From assembly GCF_003325755.1 (NCBI RefSeq), contig NZ_QORI02000004.1, forward strand, positions 186,001-250,000: a stretch of 64,000 nt of DNA, read 5' to 3'. Source of the stretch: Pseudomonas sp. SST3 (lineage in GTDB: Bacteria; Pseudomonadota; Gammaproteobacteria; Pseudomonadales; Pseudomonadaceae). Under the pieces are notes generated by a model. It was not told where the DNA came from. It ran no database searches and was given only the letters and a program-made list of their open reading frames with translations. Shown piece after piece: positions 1-10,411 of the stretch. Numbering within the stretch: position 1 is the first letter of the stretch; each line of letters opens with the position of its first letter. Position numbers and translations under genes: made by a program.

Positions 1-409
1 TAACCGGAACCACACCGAGGTCGATTAGCGTGCGCAGCGTACTCCGCGCGTTGAGATAACGCTTGCGGTCCGACAGATCATCGTGGGTCACCAGAACCTG
101 AGCGGTCTGCTGATCGCAGCGCCCAAAACTGGCCTCCCAAGCACGAATGAGGCCCATCTGCCCCACCGCAGCAGCAGCCTGCAACTCGTGAACGGCCTTG
201 GGCCGTGCCGTCCAACCGAGGCGGCTCATGCCGGCCGCAACCGCACCGGACGAGACCAGCACCAACTCGACCCCGACCTGCCGCAGCGCCACCATCTGAT
301 CAACCCAGACCGCCATTGCCGCCTGATCGAGGCCGCGGCCGTCAGCCGTCAGCAAAGCACTGCCGATTTTCACCACCCAGCGCCGCGCGCCGCTCACCTT
401 GTCCCGCAT
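1..409 (-). CDS. proB: Glutamate 5-kinase, N-terminal part (cut by window edge)
   Basis: ProB phosphorylates L-glutamate with ATP to gamma-glutamyl phosphate, the first step of proline synthesis. Only the N-terminal 136 codons are in the window; the C-terminal part lies beyond base 1. Visible signatures of the amino-acid kinase fold are [11 protein letters not shown] near residue 10, the [12 protein letters not shown] loop near residue 50, and the [10 protein letters not shown] stretch followed by [11 protein letters not shown]. The ATG is the complement of 407-409. It follows obgE in the same direction with about 106 bp between them, the usual obgE-proB order in pseudomonads. The absence of a PUA domain here is only due to the cut. 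Confidence 0.93.
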   Translation of the reverse strand, partial: MRDKVSGARRWVVKIGSALLTADGRGLDQAAMAVWVDQMVALRQVGVELVLVSSGAVAAGMSRLGWTARPKAVHELQAAAAVGQMGLIRAWEASFGRCDQQTAQVLVTHDDLSDRKRYLNARSTLRTLIDLGVVPV

Positions 410-515
410 CGATCCCGCCTTCTATCCCATATCCGGCCAAACCAGGTCGACGAGCAGCAGACGAGCCAGCCCAACGACCACCCACCTACAGCTACGCAAC
501 TACGCGAACAAGCCC

Positions 516-1760
<1,245 letters not shown>

Positions 1761-1860
1761 TTAAGAAACAAGAAACGTAAGGGTCTTGCAAAAAAACCCA
1801 GCGAAAACTGAATGAGCACCGAGCAGTTCTTTGCAAGAGCCTCACAGGATACAGAAACAA

Positions 1861-1888
1861 AAAAGCCCCGTCGCATGACAGGGCTTTT
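1861..1888 (-). terminator. Rho-independent terminator after rpmA
   Basis: An inverted repeat with arms AAAAGCCC and GGGCTTTT plus an inner GTC/GAC pair lies 16 bp beyond the rpmA stop codon. Read on the minus strand it ends in a run of T, as expected for an intrinsic terminator of the rplU-rpmA transcript. Confidence 0.8.
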
Positions 1889-1903
1889 CCAGCAACGCCG
1901 CAG

Positions 1904-2161
1904 TTAGGCTGCGACGACGCTCACGTAGCGACGGCCGAAAGCGCCCTTCACTTCAAACTTGATCACGCCTTCCACTTTCGCGAACAGGGTGTGATCCTTG
2001 CCCATACCAACACCGTAACCGGCATGGAACTGGGTGCCGCGCTGACGCACGATGATGTTACCGGCCTTGATGGCCTGGCCGCCGTACATCTTCACGCCAA
2101 GACGTTTGGCTTCTGAGTCGCGACCGTTGCGGGTAGAACCGCCAGCTTTTTTGTGTGCCAT
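1904..2161 (-). CDS. rpmA: Ribosomal protein bL27
   Basis: Large-subunit protein bL27, whose N-terminus reaches the peptidyl-transferase centre. The 85-residue length is typical. It begins [19 protein letters not shown] with the conserved KKAGGS N-terminus and the GVKMYGGQ motif. A TAGGAG site precedes the ATG. It is 34 bp downstream of rplU in the same direction, so they form the standard rplU-rpmA operon. Confidence 0.98.
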   Translation of the reverse strand: MAHKKAGGSTRNGRDSEAKRLGVKMYGGQAIKAGNIIVRQRGTQFHAGYGVGMGKDHTLFAKVEGVIKFEVKGAFGRRYVSVVAA

Positions 2162-2195
2162 GAGTTCAATACTCCTATAAGGGGATTCAGGCCGA

Positions 2196-2507
2196 TTAGC
2201 CCTGAATACCGGTGATTTTGACCTCAGTGAACCACTGACGGTGGCCCTGACGCTTCATATGGTGCTTACGGCGACGGAATTTGATGATGGTGACTTTGTC
2301 GTGACGACCTTGAGCGATCACTTCAGCAGTGACCTTGGCACCATCAACCACCGGAGCGCCGATTTTGACATCATCGCCGTTGCCGATCAGCAGAACGCGG
2401 TCAAAAGTGACTGCTTCGCCAGTGGCAACTTCGAGTTTTTCAATCTTGAGGTATTCGCCTTCGGCGACCTTGTATTGCTTGCCGCCGGTAACGATAACTG
2501 CGTACAT
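2196..2507 (-). CDS. rplU: Ribosomal protein bL21
   Basis: Large-subunit 23S rRNA-binding protein, 103 residues, the normal length. It starts [14 protein letters not shown] and ends with the [15 protein letters not shown] basic region and ITGI. An open frame continues upstream to 2732, but the ATG at 2507 with CGGAG 8 bases before it matches the family N-terminus, so the extension is not coding. The gene is divergent from ispB; the 248 bp between them must hold both promoters and the rplU leader. Confidence 0.97.
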   Translation of the reverse strand: MYAVIVTGGKQYKVAEGEYLKIEKLEVATGEAVTFDRVLLIGNGDDVKIGAPVVDGAKVTAEVIAQGRHDKVTIIKFRRRKHHMKRQGHRQWFTEVKITGIQG

Positions 2508-2755
2508 CTGTGTATCTCCGTTGATCCTGCTCACCCAGCGCTTAAGTGAAATAGTTAGTGGCTGGCATGGCTGCTCGGGGCCGGAAGGGACGCCCTTGCA
2601 ATTGCGTAAGGCAGGGAAATGCCCAGGGGGAAAGTTCAGGGTCCGCGATTGTACGCATCCACCAGAGTCGGCGCAATAGCCGCCAGGCCTCGCCTTGACA
2701 GTGCCTGACCCGCCCCATAGCATGCCGCGCAATCTCCGAGGAGTACTCGTCGCCG

Positions 2756-3724
2756 ATGCAACCCCAGGCCTTTTACCAAGTAGTAGCTGAAGATTTTGCC
2801 GCCGTTGACGGCATCATCCGCAATCAGCTGACTTCCCGCGTACCGCTGGTGGAAAAGATCGGGGACTACATTACCTCGGCCGGCGGCAAACGCCTGCGCC
2901 CCTTGCTGGTATTGCTCAGCGGCAATGCGCTGGGACTCAAGGGAGAACAACTGCGCCTGCTGGCAGCCATCATCGAATTTCTGCACACCTCGACGTTGCT
3001 GCATGACGATGTAGTCGACATGTCGGGCATGCGTCGCGGCCGCTCAACAGCGAACGCCCTGTGGGGCAACGCGCCCAGCGTGCTGGTCGGCGACTTCCTT
3101 TATGCGCGCTCGTTCGAAATGATGGTCGACCTGGGCTCGATGCCGGTCATGCGCATCATTTCCCAGGCCACCCGAGTGATCGCCGAAGGCGAAGTACTAC
3201 AGTTGTCCAAGGTGCGCGACGCCAGCACCACCGAAGAAATCTACATGGAAGTGATCCGCGGCAAGACAGCCATGCTCTTTGAGGCCTCAACGCACAGCGC
3301 CGCTACCCTGGCCGGCGCCAGCGACGAGCAGCGCGAGGCGCTGCGGACCTTCGGCGATTATTTGGGTATCGCATTCCAACTGGTCGATGATCTGCTCGAC
3401 TACCAGGGCGATGCCGAAACCTTGGGCAAGAACGTAGGGGATGACCTGGCCGAGGGCAAACCAACGCTGCCACTGATCTACACCATGCGCGAAGGCACAA
3501 AGGAACAAGCCGCAGTGGTGCGTCAGGCCATCCAGAAAGGCGGTATCGAAGATCTAGAAAGCATCCGCAGCGCCGTGGAAGCGTCCGGCGCACTGGAATA
3601 CACCGCCCGCCTGGCTCGCGAATATGCCGATCGCGCCATCGCTTGCCTGGAACTCATTCCGGCCAACCGTTATCGCGACGCTCTGGTGGAGCTCAGCCGC
3701 TTCGCTGTTGCCCGCACTCACTGA
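2756..3724 (+). CDS. ispB: Octaprenyl/polyprenyl diphosphate synthase
   Basis: Trans-prenyltransferase that elongates farnesyl diphosphate with isopentenyl diphosphate to make the ubiquinone side chain. The 322-residue protein shows both aspartate-rich motifs: [14 protein letters not shown] near residue 83 and [11 protein letters not shown] near residue 210, plus GGKRLRPLL and GKTAMLFEA. The start ATG has GAGGAG upstream, though the spacing is long (about 12 bases). It is divergent from rplU, the conserved order in Pseudomonas. The side-chain length it makes cannot be read from sequence. Confidence 0.95.
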   Translation: MQPQAFYQVVAEDFAAVDGIIRNQLTSRVPLVEKIGDYITSAGGKRLRPLLVLLSGNALGLKGEQLRLLAAIIEFLHTSTLLHDDVVDMSGMRRGRSTANALWGNAPSVLVGDFLYARSFEMMVDLGSMPVMRIISQATRVIAEGEVLQLSKVRDASTTEEIYMEVIRGKTAMLFEASTHSAATLAGASDEQREALRTFGDYLGIAFQLVDDLLDYQGDAETLGKNVGDDLAEGKPTLPLIYTMREGTKEQAAVVRQAIQKGGIEDLESIRSAVEASGALEYTARLAREYADRAIACLELIPANRYRDALVELSRFAVARTH

Positions 3725-3857
3725 GTCAGCCTCTCTGGCCGAAGGGTGCAATTGCGCGCTCTTCAGCCCTATATCCCCTCCCCGCTTCAGCCTCCCATTA
3801 ACACCAGCTCGACCACCCTTGATCGGCGCTGAGGATTTTCGTGCTTGCATGTTTGCA

Positions 3858-3876
3858 AATAACAATTATTCTCATT
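3858..3876. promoter_or_regulatory. Candidate Fur box
   Basis: The complement strand reads AATGAGAATAATTGTTATT, close to the Fur 19-bp consensus (inverted AATGATAAT-type half sites around a central base). It is an A+T-rich island in GC-rich DNA and ends 23 bp before the ATG of the small gene at 3900. Similarity judged by eye only; binding is inferred. Confidence 0.55.
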
Positions 3877-3899
3877 AAGGAGACCAATTGGAGGCGAGT

Positions 3900-4127
3900 A
3901 TGACTTATTTGATCGATGCCTGGCTGGACCGCCCGCAACCCTACCTGCGGATACTTGATCGAAATACCGGTGCGGTGTGCATTTCGCTGGAGGGCGAGGC
4001 CCTGGATGAGCTTCGCGACCAAGGAGATCTGGACTTGCAGGAGCTGAGCACCAGCGAACCCTATGTGCTCAAGGAACAGGTACGCAACCTGTTCCTGTTC
4101 TGCTATGCCCGAGCATTGCGCCCGTAG
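3900..4127 (+). CDS. Small conserved hypothetical protein, probably iron-regulated
   Basis: A 75-residue acidic protein (MTYLIDAWLDRPQPYLRI...) that takes the position of P. aeruginosa PA4570 between ispB and fklB. I recognise no catalytic domain, membrane segment or cysteine pair that suggests a cofactor. ATG 3900 is preferred over the upstream TTG at 3888 because GGAGG lies 5 bases before it. The Fur-like site just upstream suggests induction when iron is scarce; the function is unknown. Confidence 0.75.
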   Translation: MTYLIDAWLDRPQPYLRILDRNTGAVCISLEGEALDELRDQGDLDLQELSTSEPYVLKEQVRNLFLFCYARALRP

Positions 4128-4136
4128 CGATCACTC

Positions 4137-4754
4137 TTACAGAACGGCCAGCAGCTCGACGTCGAACACCAGCACACTGTGCGGTGGGATGCTACCGACG
4201 CCCTGCGCGCCGTAGGCCAGTTCGCTCGGCACATAGAGACGCCATTTGCTGCCCACACCCATCAGTTGCAAAGCCTCGGTCCAGCCGGCAATCACACCGC
4301 CAACCGGGAATTCGGCCGGCTGGCCACGCTGATAGGAACTGTCGAACACGGTGCCGTCGATCAGCGTGCCGTGATAATGGGTACGCACCTGATCTTCAGC
4401 GGTCGGCTTAGCACCTTCACCCGCAGCCAACACTTCATACTGCAGACCCGACGCCAAGGTAGTAACCCCTTCGCGCTTGGCATTCTCGGCCAGGAACGCC
4501 TTGCCTTCACCCGCGGCAGCTTCAGCCTTGCGCTGCGCTTCAGCCTGCATGCGTTCGCGAATGACCGCAAAGCTGGCGTTCAAGTCTTCCGGGCTGACCT
4601 GGCTGGCAATACCGCCAAAGGCGTCACGAATACCGGCGATCACCGCGTCCAGACTGATGCCCGGCGGCGGATTCTCGCGCAGCTGGTCACCCAGCTGGCG
4701 GCCGATGCCATAGCTTACGCGCGTTTCATCGGTGGATAGGTTGAGGTCGGTCAT
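4137..4754 (-). CDS. fklB: FKBP-type peptidyl-prolyl cis-trans isomerase (FklB-like)
   Basis: Proline isomerase/chaperone with an N-terminal dimerisation domain (about residues 1-95, with YGIGRQLGDQL) and a C-terminal FKBP domain (about 110-205). Conserved FKBP features are VRTHYHGTLIDGTVFDSSY, PAEFPVGGVIAGWTEAL and a WRLYVPSELAYG stretch, with a typical FDVELL ending. No signal peptide is seen, so it is likely cytoplasmic. It converges with the small gene at 3900; the stop codons are 9 bp apart. The paralogue (FklB versus FkpA-like) is assigned from the missing signal sequence. Confidence 0.9.
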   Translation of the reverse strand: MTDLNLSTDETRVSYGIGRQLGDQLRENPPPGISLDAVIAGIRDAFGGIASQVSPEDLNASFAVIRERMQAEAQRKAEAAAGEGKAFLAENAKREGVTTLASGLQYEVLAAGEGAKPTAEDQVRTHYHGTLIDGTVFDSSYQRGQPAEFPVGGVIAGWTEALQLMGVGSKWRLYVPSELAYGAQGVGSIPPHSVLVFDVELLAVL

Positions 4755-4894
4755 GCCTGCGCTCCGGGGTAAAAAAGGGCCGACAGCCTAGCACAGGCAA
4801 GCCTCGATCACTGATCCGTCGTCCAGTGGCGCTGTGAGCCGCGACGGCCCGCTCGCAGTACGAGAGCAGCTCAGCGGCACTACCGACGGCAAAA

Positions 4895-5383
4895 TCAGTG
4901 CTTGGTGAGCTTATCCAGATAGCCCATGGCAAAAGCGGAGAAGACGAACGTCAGGTGAATGATCACGTACCACATCAGCTGCTCGCTCTCGAGCTGCTGA
5001 GCATCCATGAACATGCGCAGCAGGTGGATCGACGAAATCGCCACGATCGAGGCCGCGACCTTCATTTTCAATGAGCCGGAGTCCATTTTGCCCAGCCAAT
5101 CGAGCTTTTCCTTGCCTTCGTCGACGTTGAGCTGCGAGACGAAGTTCTCGTACCCGGACAGCATGACCATCACCAACAAACCACCCACCAGCGCCATGTC
5201 GATCAACGACAGCAGCTTGAGGATCAGATCGCCTTCGCTCAAGGAAAGTACGGCTGGGAGGATGTGCCAGATCTCCTGGAAGAATTTGATCGCCAGCGCC
5301 AGCAGGGCGAATGCCAGGCCGAAGTAGATAGGCGCCAGCAACCAGCGCGCGGCGTACATGGCGTTTTCGATGAGGCGTTCCAT
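4895..5383 (-). CDS. UPF0114 (YqhA-type) inner membrane protein
   Basis: A 162-residue integral membrane protein of the UPF0114/TIGR00645 family, of unknown function. It starts [20 protein letters not shown], the family hallmark, and has about four hydrophobic segments (near 15-35, 55-80, 110-128 and 137-155) with a soluble loop, [17 protein letters not shown]. It is one of a run of minus-strand genes, with 140 bp to fklB, so co-transcription is uncertain. Confidence 0.88.
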   Translation of the reverse strand: MERLIENAMYAARWLLAPIYFGLAFALLALAIKFFQEIWHILPAVLSLSEGDLILKLLSLIDMALVGGLLVMVMLSGYENFVSQLNVDEGKEKLDWLGKMDSGSLKMKVAASIVAISSIHLLRMFMDAQQLESEQLMWYVIIHLTFVFSAFAMGYLDKLTKH

Positions 5384-5472
5384 CTGTTCTCACTATGAGG
5401 TGAATACCGGCACGCGAGTATACGCAGCACCGCGGAGTCTTCAAGAAGGCTCCTGTGGCAGCATGTTTTCCT

Positions 5473-5481
5473 TGTGGATAA
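5473..5481 (-). other. DnaA-box consensus match
   Basis: TGTGGATAA, the complement of the perfect DnaA box TTATCCACA, in the intergenic space between the UPF0114 gene and the small gene at 5550. The match is exact; occupancy is inferred. See the paired box at 5962. Confidence 0.4.
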
Positions 5482-5549
5482 GAAAACGAGGCATCGCACC
5501 ACATCTGCCGAATCGGCTCGTGCGCCCAGCGCGGAAGCGAGCTTCGCTA

Positions 5550-5885
5550 TCAGGTCTTGGATTGCCAGCCGCCGAGATAACGAGCCTGGTTGGCGTTGAT
5601 CTTGCGCAGCTCCGCCTGCATATGCAGTTGCCAGATCGAGGGCGAGCCGGATTCGCTATAACCCTGTCCATACAGATTGGTGGCAATTGCCTTCAGCACC
5701 GATTCGGCCTCTCGAGGGCCGTGGAATGGGCCCTGCGCCTTGATCGCAGTCGGCTGGCCGGTATCGATACCGGCCGCACAGAGCAACGTCCACAAGCCAT
5801 TGCCGCCAGCTAGTGGGCGGATGACACATTCAATACGGGTAACCAGGCCCAGACACTGGCGGTTCAGACAGAGAGTGTGAGACAT
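5550..5885 (-). CDS. Conserved hypothetical protein (PA4575-like position)
   Basis: A 111-residue protein starting MSHTLCLNRQCLGLVTRIEC. The open frame goes on to 5957, but the ATG at 5885 gives a compact start right after the intergenic DnaA-box region. It has no clear membrane segment, four cysteines (one pair close together near residues 6 and 11) and a C-terminal part rich in polar residues. It sits between the UPF0114 gene and the Lon-like protease, as the corresponding small gene does in P. aeruginosa. I do not recognise a family and assign no function. Confidence 0.7.
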   Translation of the reverse strand: MSHTLCLNRQCLGLVTRIECVIRPLAGGNGLWTLLCAAGIDTGQPTAIKAQGPFHGPREAESVLKAIATNLYGQGYSESGSPSIWQLHMQAELRKINANQARYLGGWQSKT

Positions 5886-5961
5886 GACGGCGATCCTCGC
5901 GCTAGGTTGCGCACCGTCGTTCTGGGTGAACGAGCGGGCCAACCTGTTTATCCCCAAAAGT

Positions 5962-5970
5962 TGTGGATAA
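5962..5970 (-). other. DnaA-box consensus match with an imperfect neighbour
   Basis: A second exact TGTGGATAA (TTATCCACA on the complement) just upstream of the hypothetical gene, with TTATCCCCA (one mismatch) at 5948-5956. Two perfect boxes within 500 bp, and none found elsewhere in the window by eye. Confidence 0.4.
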
Positions 5971-6059
5971 CCATGTGGACAGAGAGTGGGAACTCTCTTC
6001 CATTGCAGACCTGCCGCCGTCCGTATCGTTCCGTCCAGTTATTGCTCAATGCAGAGCCG

Positions 6060-8510
6060 CTAGCCCTGCTCGGTTCCCTTCGCCTGTGCCGCCGCCAGTA
6101 CCTCCTCGGGAGAGGCTGCATCGCTTCGATGATCATCCTCGAGTTCGATCTCAGCGATATCACGCAAACGTTCCACCACCCGGGCGTTGACGCTGCCTTT
6201 GGGGAACTGGCCATTCTCGTCTGCAGCCCCTACCGGCTCGCCCACCAGCAGCGACAGCGCCTCATCCACATGACGGACCGCGTAGATGTGGAACCGCTCC
6301 TGGCGCACGGCGTCCAGCACGCGCTCGCCGAGCATGAGCGTGGTGACGTTAGCGAACGGAATGATTGCGCCCTGCTCTCCGGTCAGGCCGCGAGCTTCGC
6401 AGAGGCGGAAGAACCCTTCGACCTTCTCGTTGACACCGCCTACCGCCTGCACCTCACCGAACTGATTGATCGAACCGGTGATGGCGAAACACTGCTTCAA
6501 CGGCGTGCGCGAGATGGCTGAGATCAGGGCGCAGCATTCGCCCAGCGAGGCACTGTCGCCGTCGACATAGCCGTAGGATTGCTCCAACGCGATGCTGGCG
6601 GAAATTTCCAAAGGGAATTCCTGGGCGTAGCGGCTGCCGAGAAAGCCGGTCAGGATCATCACGCCCTTGGAGTGAATCGGTTGGCCGAGGTTGACCTCAC
6701 GCTCGATGTCGACAATCCCCGAACCACCCGGATAGACGGTAGCGGAAATACGCGCAGGCATACCGAAGGCCGAATCACCGACTTCAAGCACGGTAAGGCC
6801 GTTGCACTTGCCGATCGCCGCGCCTTCGCTGTCGATGAGGATGACTCCGGCGAGGATATCTTCGAGGATGCGCGCCGAGACGCGCCCGGTACGGGTGGCC
6901 TTGGCCTTCAGGGCCCGCTCGATATGGCCGACGTCGGTCACCTCATCCTTGGCCAGCTGGCGGATGAAATCGGCTTCGCTAACCAGTTGGAATAGATCGC
7001 CAATGCGCGCCGACAGGCGCCCTTGATGCTCGGCCAACCGCGCACTGTAAGTTGCCAGACGCGCCACCGCGGCCGCGGTCAGAGGCGCCATGCCCTCTTC
7101 CGAGGTGCGGGTCTTCATCAGCTGGGCGAACTGCTCGAGACTGTCTTCGGCCAGCGGAATCTCTTCATCGAAGTCCACCAGCACACGGAACATCTCCTGG
7201 AAGTCCGGATCGAGATCTTGCAGCGTGTAGTACAGCTGCCTTGAACCGATGATCACCACCTTGACGTTGAGCGGAATGACTTCCGGGTTCAAGGTCACGG
7301 TGGCCAGGCGCCCCAGCTCTGCCAGCGGCGATTCCATCTTCAGTTTGCGCGATTGCAGAGCACGCTTGAGTGCCTCCCAGACGAAGGGTTCGCTGAGCAT
7401 CTTCTCGGCCTCGAGCATCAGGAAGCCGCCATTGGCGCGATGCAGCGCGCCGGGACGCAACTGGCGATAGCTGGTGTAGAGCGCACCCTGATCGGTGCTG
7501 TATTCGATGCGGCCGAACAGGTTGTCGTAGGTCGGGTGCGGCTCGAAGACTACCGGCGCACCGCCATCCAGCGGATGCCCCACCACCAGACTCGGGCTGT
7601 ACTGTTCCTCCAGCAGCTGGCGGGTCTGGGCATCTGGGCGATTCTCGTCGACCAGCTGCTCAACCACCGTCTTCAACAGGTTGACCTGCACCGCCTGCAG
7701 GTAGGACTCGATGCCGGCATTCTCTCCATACTTTTCCGACAGCGGAGCCAGCAACGGCTGCAGGGCCTGACTGATGGTTTCGTCATTGAGCTGACGCAGC
7801 TGATTGCTCGATTCGCGCTTCCACTGTGGCAGGCTGGCGAGCCCTTCATTCAGATGCACTTCCAGCGCGGAAATATCTTCGTGGTAACGCTCGCGATCCG
7901 CCTCCGGCAGCTGCGCAAATTCAGCCTCGTCCATCGATTTGCCATCCTTCATCGGCGTGAACGCGATGTTCGTGCTGTCGCGGTAGAGCGCAATTTCCTT
8001 TTCCAGCGCGAGCTTCTCGATGACATCCAGCGCCTTGTCGTAGCGCTGATTGAAGGCGCGATCGATGGCGCTCTTCTTTTGCTGGAAGCTCGGGTGCTCG
8101 AATACAGCCGGAAAGGTCGCCATCAAGTTGTCGATCAGCTTCCCAATGTCGGCGATGAACTCAGCGGCGCCGCCCTGCGGTAACTCCACCACACGCGGCT
8201 CCCGCGGCTCGTCGAAATTGTTCACGTATAACCAGTCCGACGGCGTATCCAGGCGCTTGCCTTCGGCCTTGAGGTAACGTCGCACGAACGAGAAGCGCCC
8301 CGTGCCCGGCTCCCCCATCACGTAGACGTTGTAGCCGGGACGTGGCATCGCCACACCGAACTGTAGCGCCTCGACAGCTCGCTCCTGGCCGAGCACACCG
8401 AGAAATGGCTCCAGCTCATCGGTGGTCTTGAAGTCGAACTGGCTGGGTTCGAAGGGACGGGTCAGCGCTTCGGGCGCCAGGCGCAGGCCTGCAGCGACAG
8501 TTTCGGGCAT
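6060..8510 (-). CDS. Lon-like ATP-dependent protease (AAA_32 / Lon S16 family)
   Basis: An 816-residue Lon-related protease. After an N-terminal region comes a nucleotide-binding motif, GEPGTGRFSF (about 66-75), in which the usual Walker lysine is arginine. The Walker B-like strand reads GGFLMLEAEKM. The C-terminal S16 peptidase domain has the serine in GDSASLGECC (near 650) and the lysine in GGVNEKVEGFF (near 695), so the Ser-Lys dyad is intact. ATG 8510 is chosen because the peptide from there (MPETVAAGLRLAPE) fits the family. It occupies the place of P. aeruginosa PA4576 and is distinct from classical Lon. Substrates are unknown. Confidence 0.88.
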   Translation of the reverse strand: MPETVAAGLRLAPEALTRPFEPSQFDFKTTDELEPFLGVLGQERAVEALQFGVAMPRPGYNVYVMGEPGTGRFSFVRRYLKAEGKRLDTPSDWLYVNNFDEPREPRVVELPQGGAAEFIADIGKLIDNLMATFPAVFEHPSFQQKKSAIDRAFNQRYDKALDVIEKLALEKEIALYRDSTNIAFTPMKDGKSMDEAEFAQLPEADRERYHEDISALEVHLNEGLASLPQWKRESSNQLRQLNDETISQALQPLLAPLSEKYGENAGIESYLQAVQVNLLKTVVEQLVDENRPDAQTRQLLEEQYSPSLVVGHPLDGGAPVVFEPHPTYDNLFGRIEYSTDQGALYTSYRQLRPGALHRANGGFLMLEAEKMLSEPFVWEALKRALQSRKLKMESPLAELGRLATVTLNPEVIPLNVKVVIIGSRQLYYTLQDLDPDFQEMFRVLVDFDEEIPLAEDSLEQFAQLMKTRTSEEGMAPLTAAAVARLATYSARLAEHQGRLSARIGDLFQLVSEADFIRQLAKDEVTDVGHIERALKAKATRTGRVSARILEDILAGVILIDSEGAAIGKCNGLTVLEVGDSAFGMPARISATVYPGGSGIVDIEREVNLGQPIHSKGVMILTGFLGSRYAQEFPLEISASIALEQSYGYVDGDSASLGECCALISAISRTPLKQCFAITGSINQFGEVQAVGGVNEKVEGFFRLCEARGLTGEQGAIIPFANVTTLMLGERVLDAVRQERFHIYAVRHVDEALSLLVGEPVGAADENGQFPKGSVNARVVERLRDIAEIELEDDHRSDAASPEEVLAAAQAKGTEQG

Positions 8511-8782
8511 TGGTAATCCTTGCTGAGGTGGCCTGATGGCCACGATTGATGCCGCCATTCTGGCGATGCCTCTATCAGCCTGCAAGGCTCGGCAAGGCGA
8601 CGCATGGCGGATTGCCAATCGGAGCCTGTCGTCACCGTGTGACGGCGGCCTGAACCGGCGGTCGGTGCCAGACAGTCACGACCAACGGTAGCGTGCAAAG
8701 CCTGGCTGCGCGGCAACGTGCCTGATGAACGAGTGGCCGCACGTCGTCCCTCCGGCTTGCGGCAAAGACCGTAGGAACAGGT

Positions 8783-9303
8783 AGGCGCCGGATCATCGAT
8801 GTGGAGCGTGAAGCGCTGCTCGTCGTCTGCATCGCTCTGGAAAGCCTCGGTGAACCATACGCGGTGCAGGCGTTTTCGGGCGAAGGCCCGGACGCCGTGA
8901 TCGTGCGACAACTGAAACGCTTCGACGAACCCTTCAGCCATGCCGTGGCCCTGCACATCAGCGCGCTCAGGCCGGAACATTACACCCGCGCCGGCGCAGC
9001 CATTCGTCATGCGAGCAGCGAGCTACTGCAACAAGCCGCCACGCATCGACTGCTGCTACTGCCCTCCGACGGCAAGCCGAACGACAAGGATGAGTATGAG
9101 GGTCGCTACGGCGTGGAGGATATGCGTCAGGCCGTAACCGAAGCCAAACTGCAGGGCATTCAACGTTCTGCCTGACCATTGATCGCCAGGCCGCCGACTA
9201 CCTGCCGAAGGTTTTCGGCGCCCAACAATACGCCTTGCTGCCCAGGCCGGAGCTACTGCCAAGCGTATTGCTGGAATGGCTCAAGCGACTGCTCGCGACC
9301 TGA
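8783..9303 (+). pseudogene. norD: Truncated, frameshifted norD remnant (VWA domain)
   Basis: NorD is a von Willebrand A-domain protein needed to activate nitric oxide reductase. Only the C-terminal part is present: RIIDVEREALL, FDEPF, RAGAAIRHAS, LLLLPSDGKPNDKDEYEGRY and, in another frame, FCLTIDRQAADYLPKVFG. The metal-binding DxSxS at the start of the VWA domain is missing, and a stop (8726) precedes the homology in that frame. Near 9165 the frame changes, as if one base were lost between CAACG and TTCTGCC. It lies between the divergent Lon-like gene and mscL, with no other nor gene nearby. This is a gene relic, not a functional NorD. Confidence 0.75.
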
Positions 9304-9352
9304 TCAGAAACAGGGCCTTTGTAATCAAACTCCAGTTGAACACTGCCCAGAT

Positions 9353-9763
9353 TCAGGGCCGGTTTTGTGCCCGCAACGCATCGCGAATCTCGGTGAGCAA
9401 CACTTCCTCCTTGCTCGGCGCTGGCGGTGCAGAAGGAGCCTGCGCCTCCTTGCGCTTCAGGCTATTGATGCCTTTCACGGCAAGGAAGATGGCGAAGGCG
9501 ACGATGATGAAGTCGAACAGCGTCTGCAGGAAACTGCCATAACTCAAGGTCACTGCAGGCGTATCGCCAACCGCCTGCTTGAGCACGATCGACAGATCCG
9601 AGAAATCCACCCCACCGATCAACAGGCCCAACGGCGGTGTTACCACGTCGGCGACAAATGACGAGACGATCTTGGTAAACGCCGCGCCAATGATGATGCC
9701 AACGGCCATGTCGATTACATTGCCCCTGACTGCAAACGCTTTGAATTCACTGATCATGCCCAT
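9353..9763 (-). CDS. mscL: Large-conductance mechanosensitive channel
   Basis: Inner-membrane channel that opens on membrane tension and releases solutes during osmotic downshock. The 136-residue length is normal. It begins [22 protein letters not shown] and has the TM1 motif [23 protein letters not shown] and TM2 around [18 protein letters not shown]. The C-terminal helix ([13 protein letters not shown]) is present. In this window it is adjacent to the norD relic and the YdcH-like gene. Its role fits the osmolyte theme of the right half, but the position is simply the usual pseudomonad one near radA. Confidence 0.96.
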   Translation of the reverse strand: MGMISEFKAFAVRGNVIDMAVGIIIGAAFTKIVSSFVADVVTPPLGLLIGGVDFSDLSIVLKQAVGDTPAVTLSYGSFLQTLFDFIIVAFAIFLAVKGINSLKRKEAQAPSAPPAPSKEEVLLTEIRDALRAQNRP

Positions 9764-9969
9764 CTGAGAATATCCCGTTCAATTGAAGGTACGGCTGGAG
9801 GGCCGGCCGTATGGCTCGGTGATTATAGGCATAGGCAGCGCCAACCGCCGCGCCAGACGGCTTGATGACGAGCGGGAGGTGGCTTCAGCCGATCTTGATC
9901 GCGGTCAAAAGGAAATGAAGAGGCGCGCCGCTAAGGTACAAGCCTTCAGAAACAGCCCGGAGCAACACC

Positions 9970-10239
9970 ATGCAGGTTGAACATCAAGCGCTCGTCAAAG
10001 ACTTTCCCGAGAAGCAAGCACAGCTGTCGAAGCTGCGTCAGCAGAACCCGTCTTTCGCCAGCAAGACCGACGCTTATGAAGCGCTGGACCAGAAAATACG
10101 CAGCGTCGAAGCGGGTGCGGTAACGCTGGATGACGAGGCACTCAGCGCACTCAAGCAGGAACATCTAACACTCAAGAACGACATCACCCGCGAACTCAAG
10201 CACGCAAGCGGTAGCTGCTGCGGCGGCTGTGGCGGCTGA
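9970..10239 (+). CDS. YdcH/DUF465 family small coiled-coil protein
   Basis: An 89-residue, mostly helical protein. It carries the DUF465-like pattern HQALVKDFPEK...FASKTDAYEALDQKIR...LKQEHLTLKNDI. It ends SGSCCGGCGG, a cysteine-glycine tail that could bind metal or form disulfides; that is inference. GGAG lies 7 bases before the ATG. It stands alone between mscL and the CopD-like gene, both on the minus strand. The function of the family is not known. Confidence 0.8.
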   Translation: MQVEHQALVKDFPEKQAQLSKLRQQNPSFASKTDAYEALDQKIRSVEAGAVTLDDEALSALKQEHLTLKNDITRELKHASGSCCGGCGG

Positions 10240-10411
10240 TCTGACTCATGTTCATCACGTCCCGCAGCTGCACGCCAGATAGCCGATGGGGTCGCGGGAC
10301 GAATGATGAATGCATCGAAATGTTCTCGATCCTGCGCCTCGGTCTCACCCGCTTTTTTGCAATCGCTCGCCTCCGCTCCTCCGCTTCAGCCGCACCTCAA
10401 CGATCGTTCAT

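Noticed and set aside
2508..2732. N-terminal extension of rplU
   Set aside because: The family start MYAVIVTGG with a ribosome site fits position 2507; the extension is the leader.
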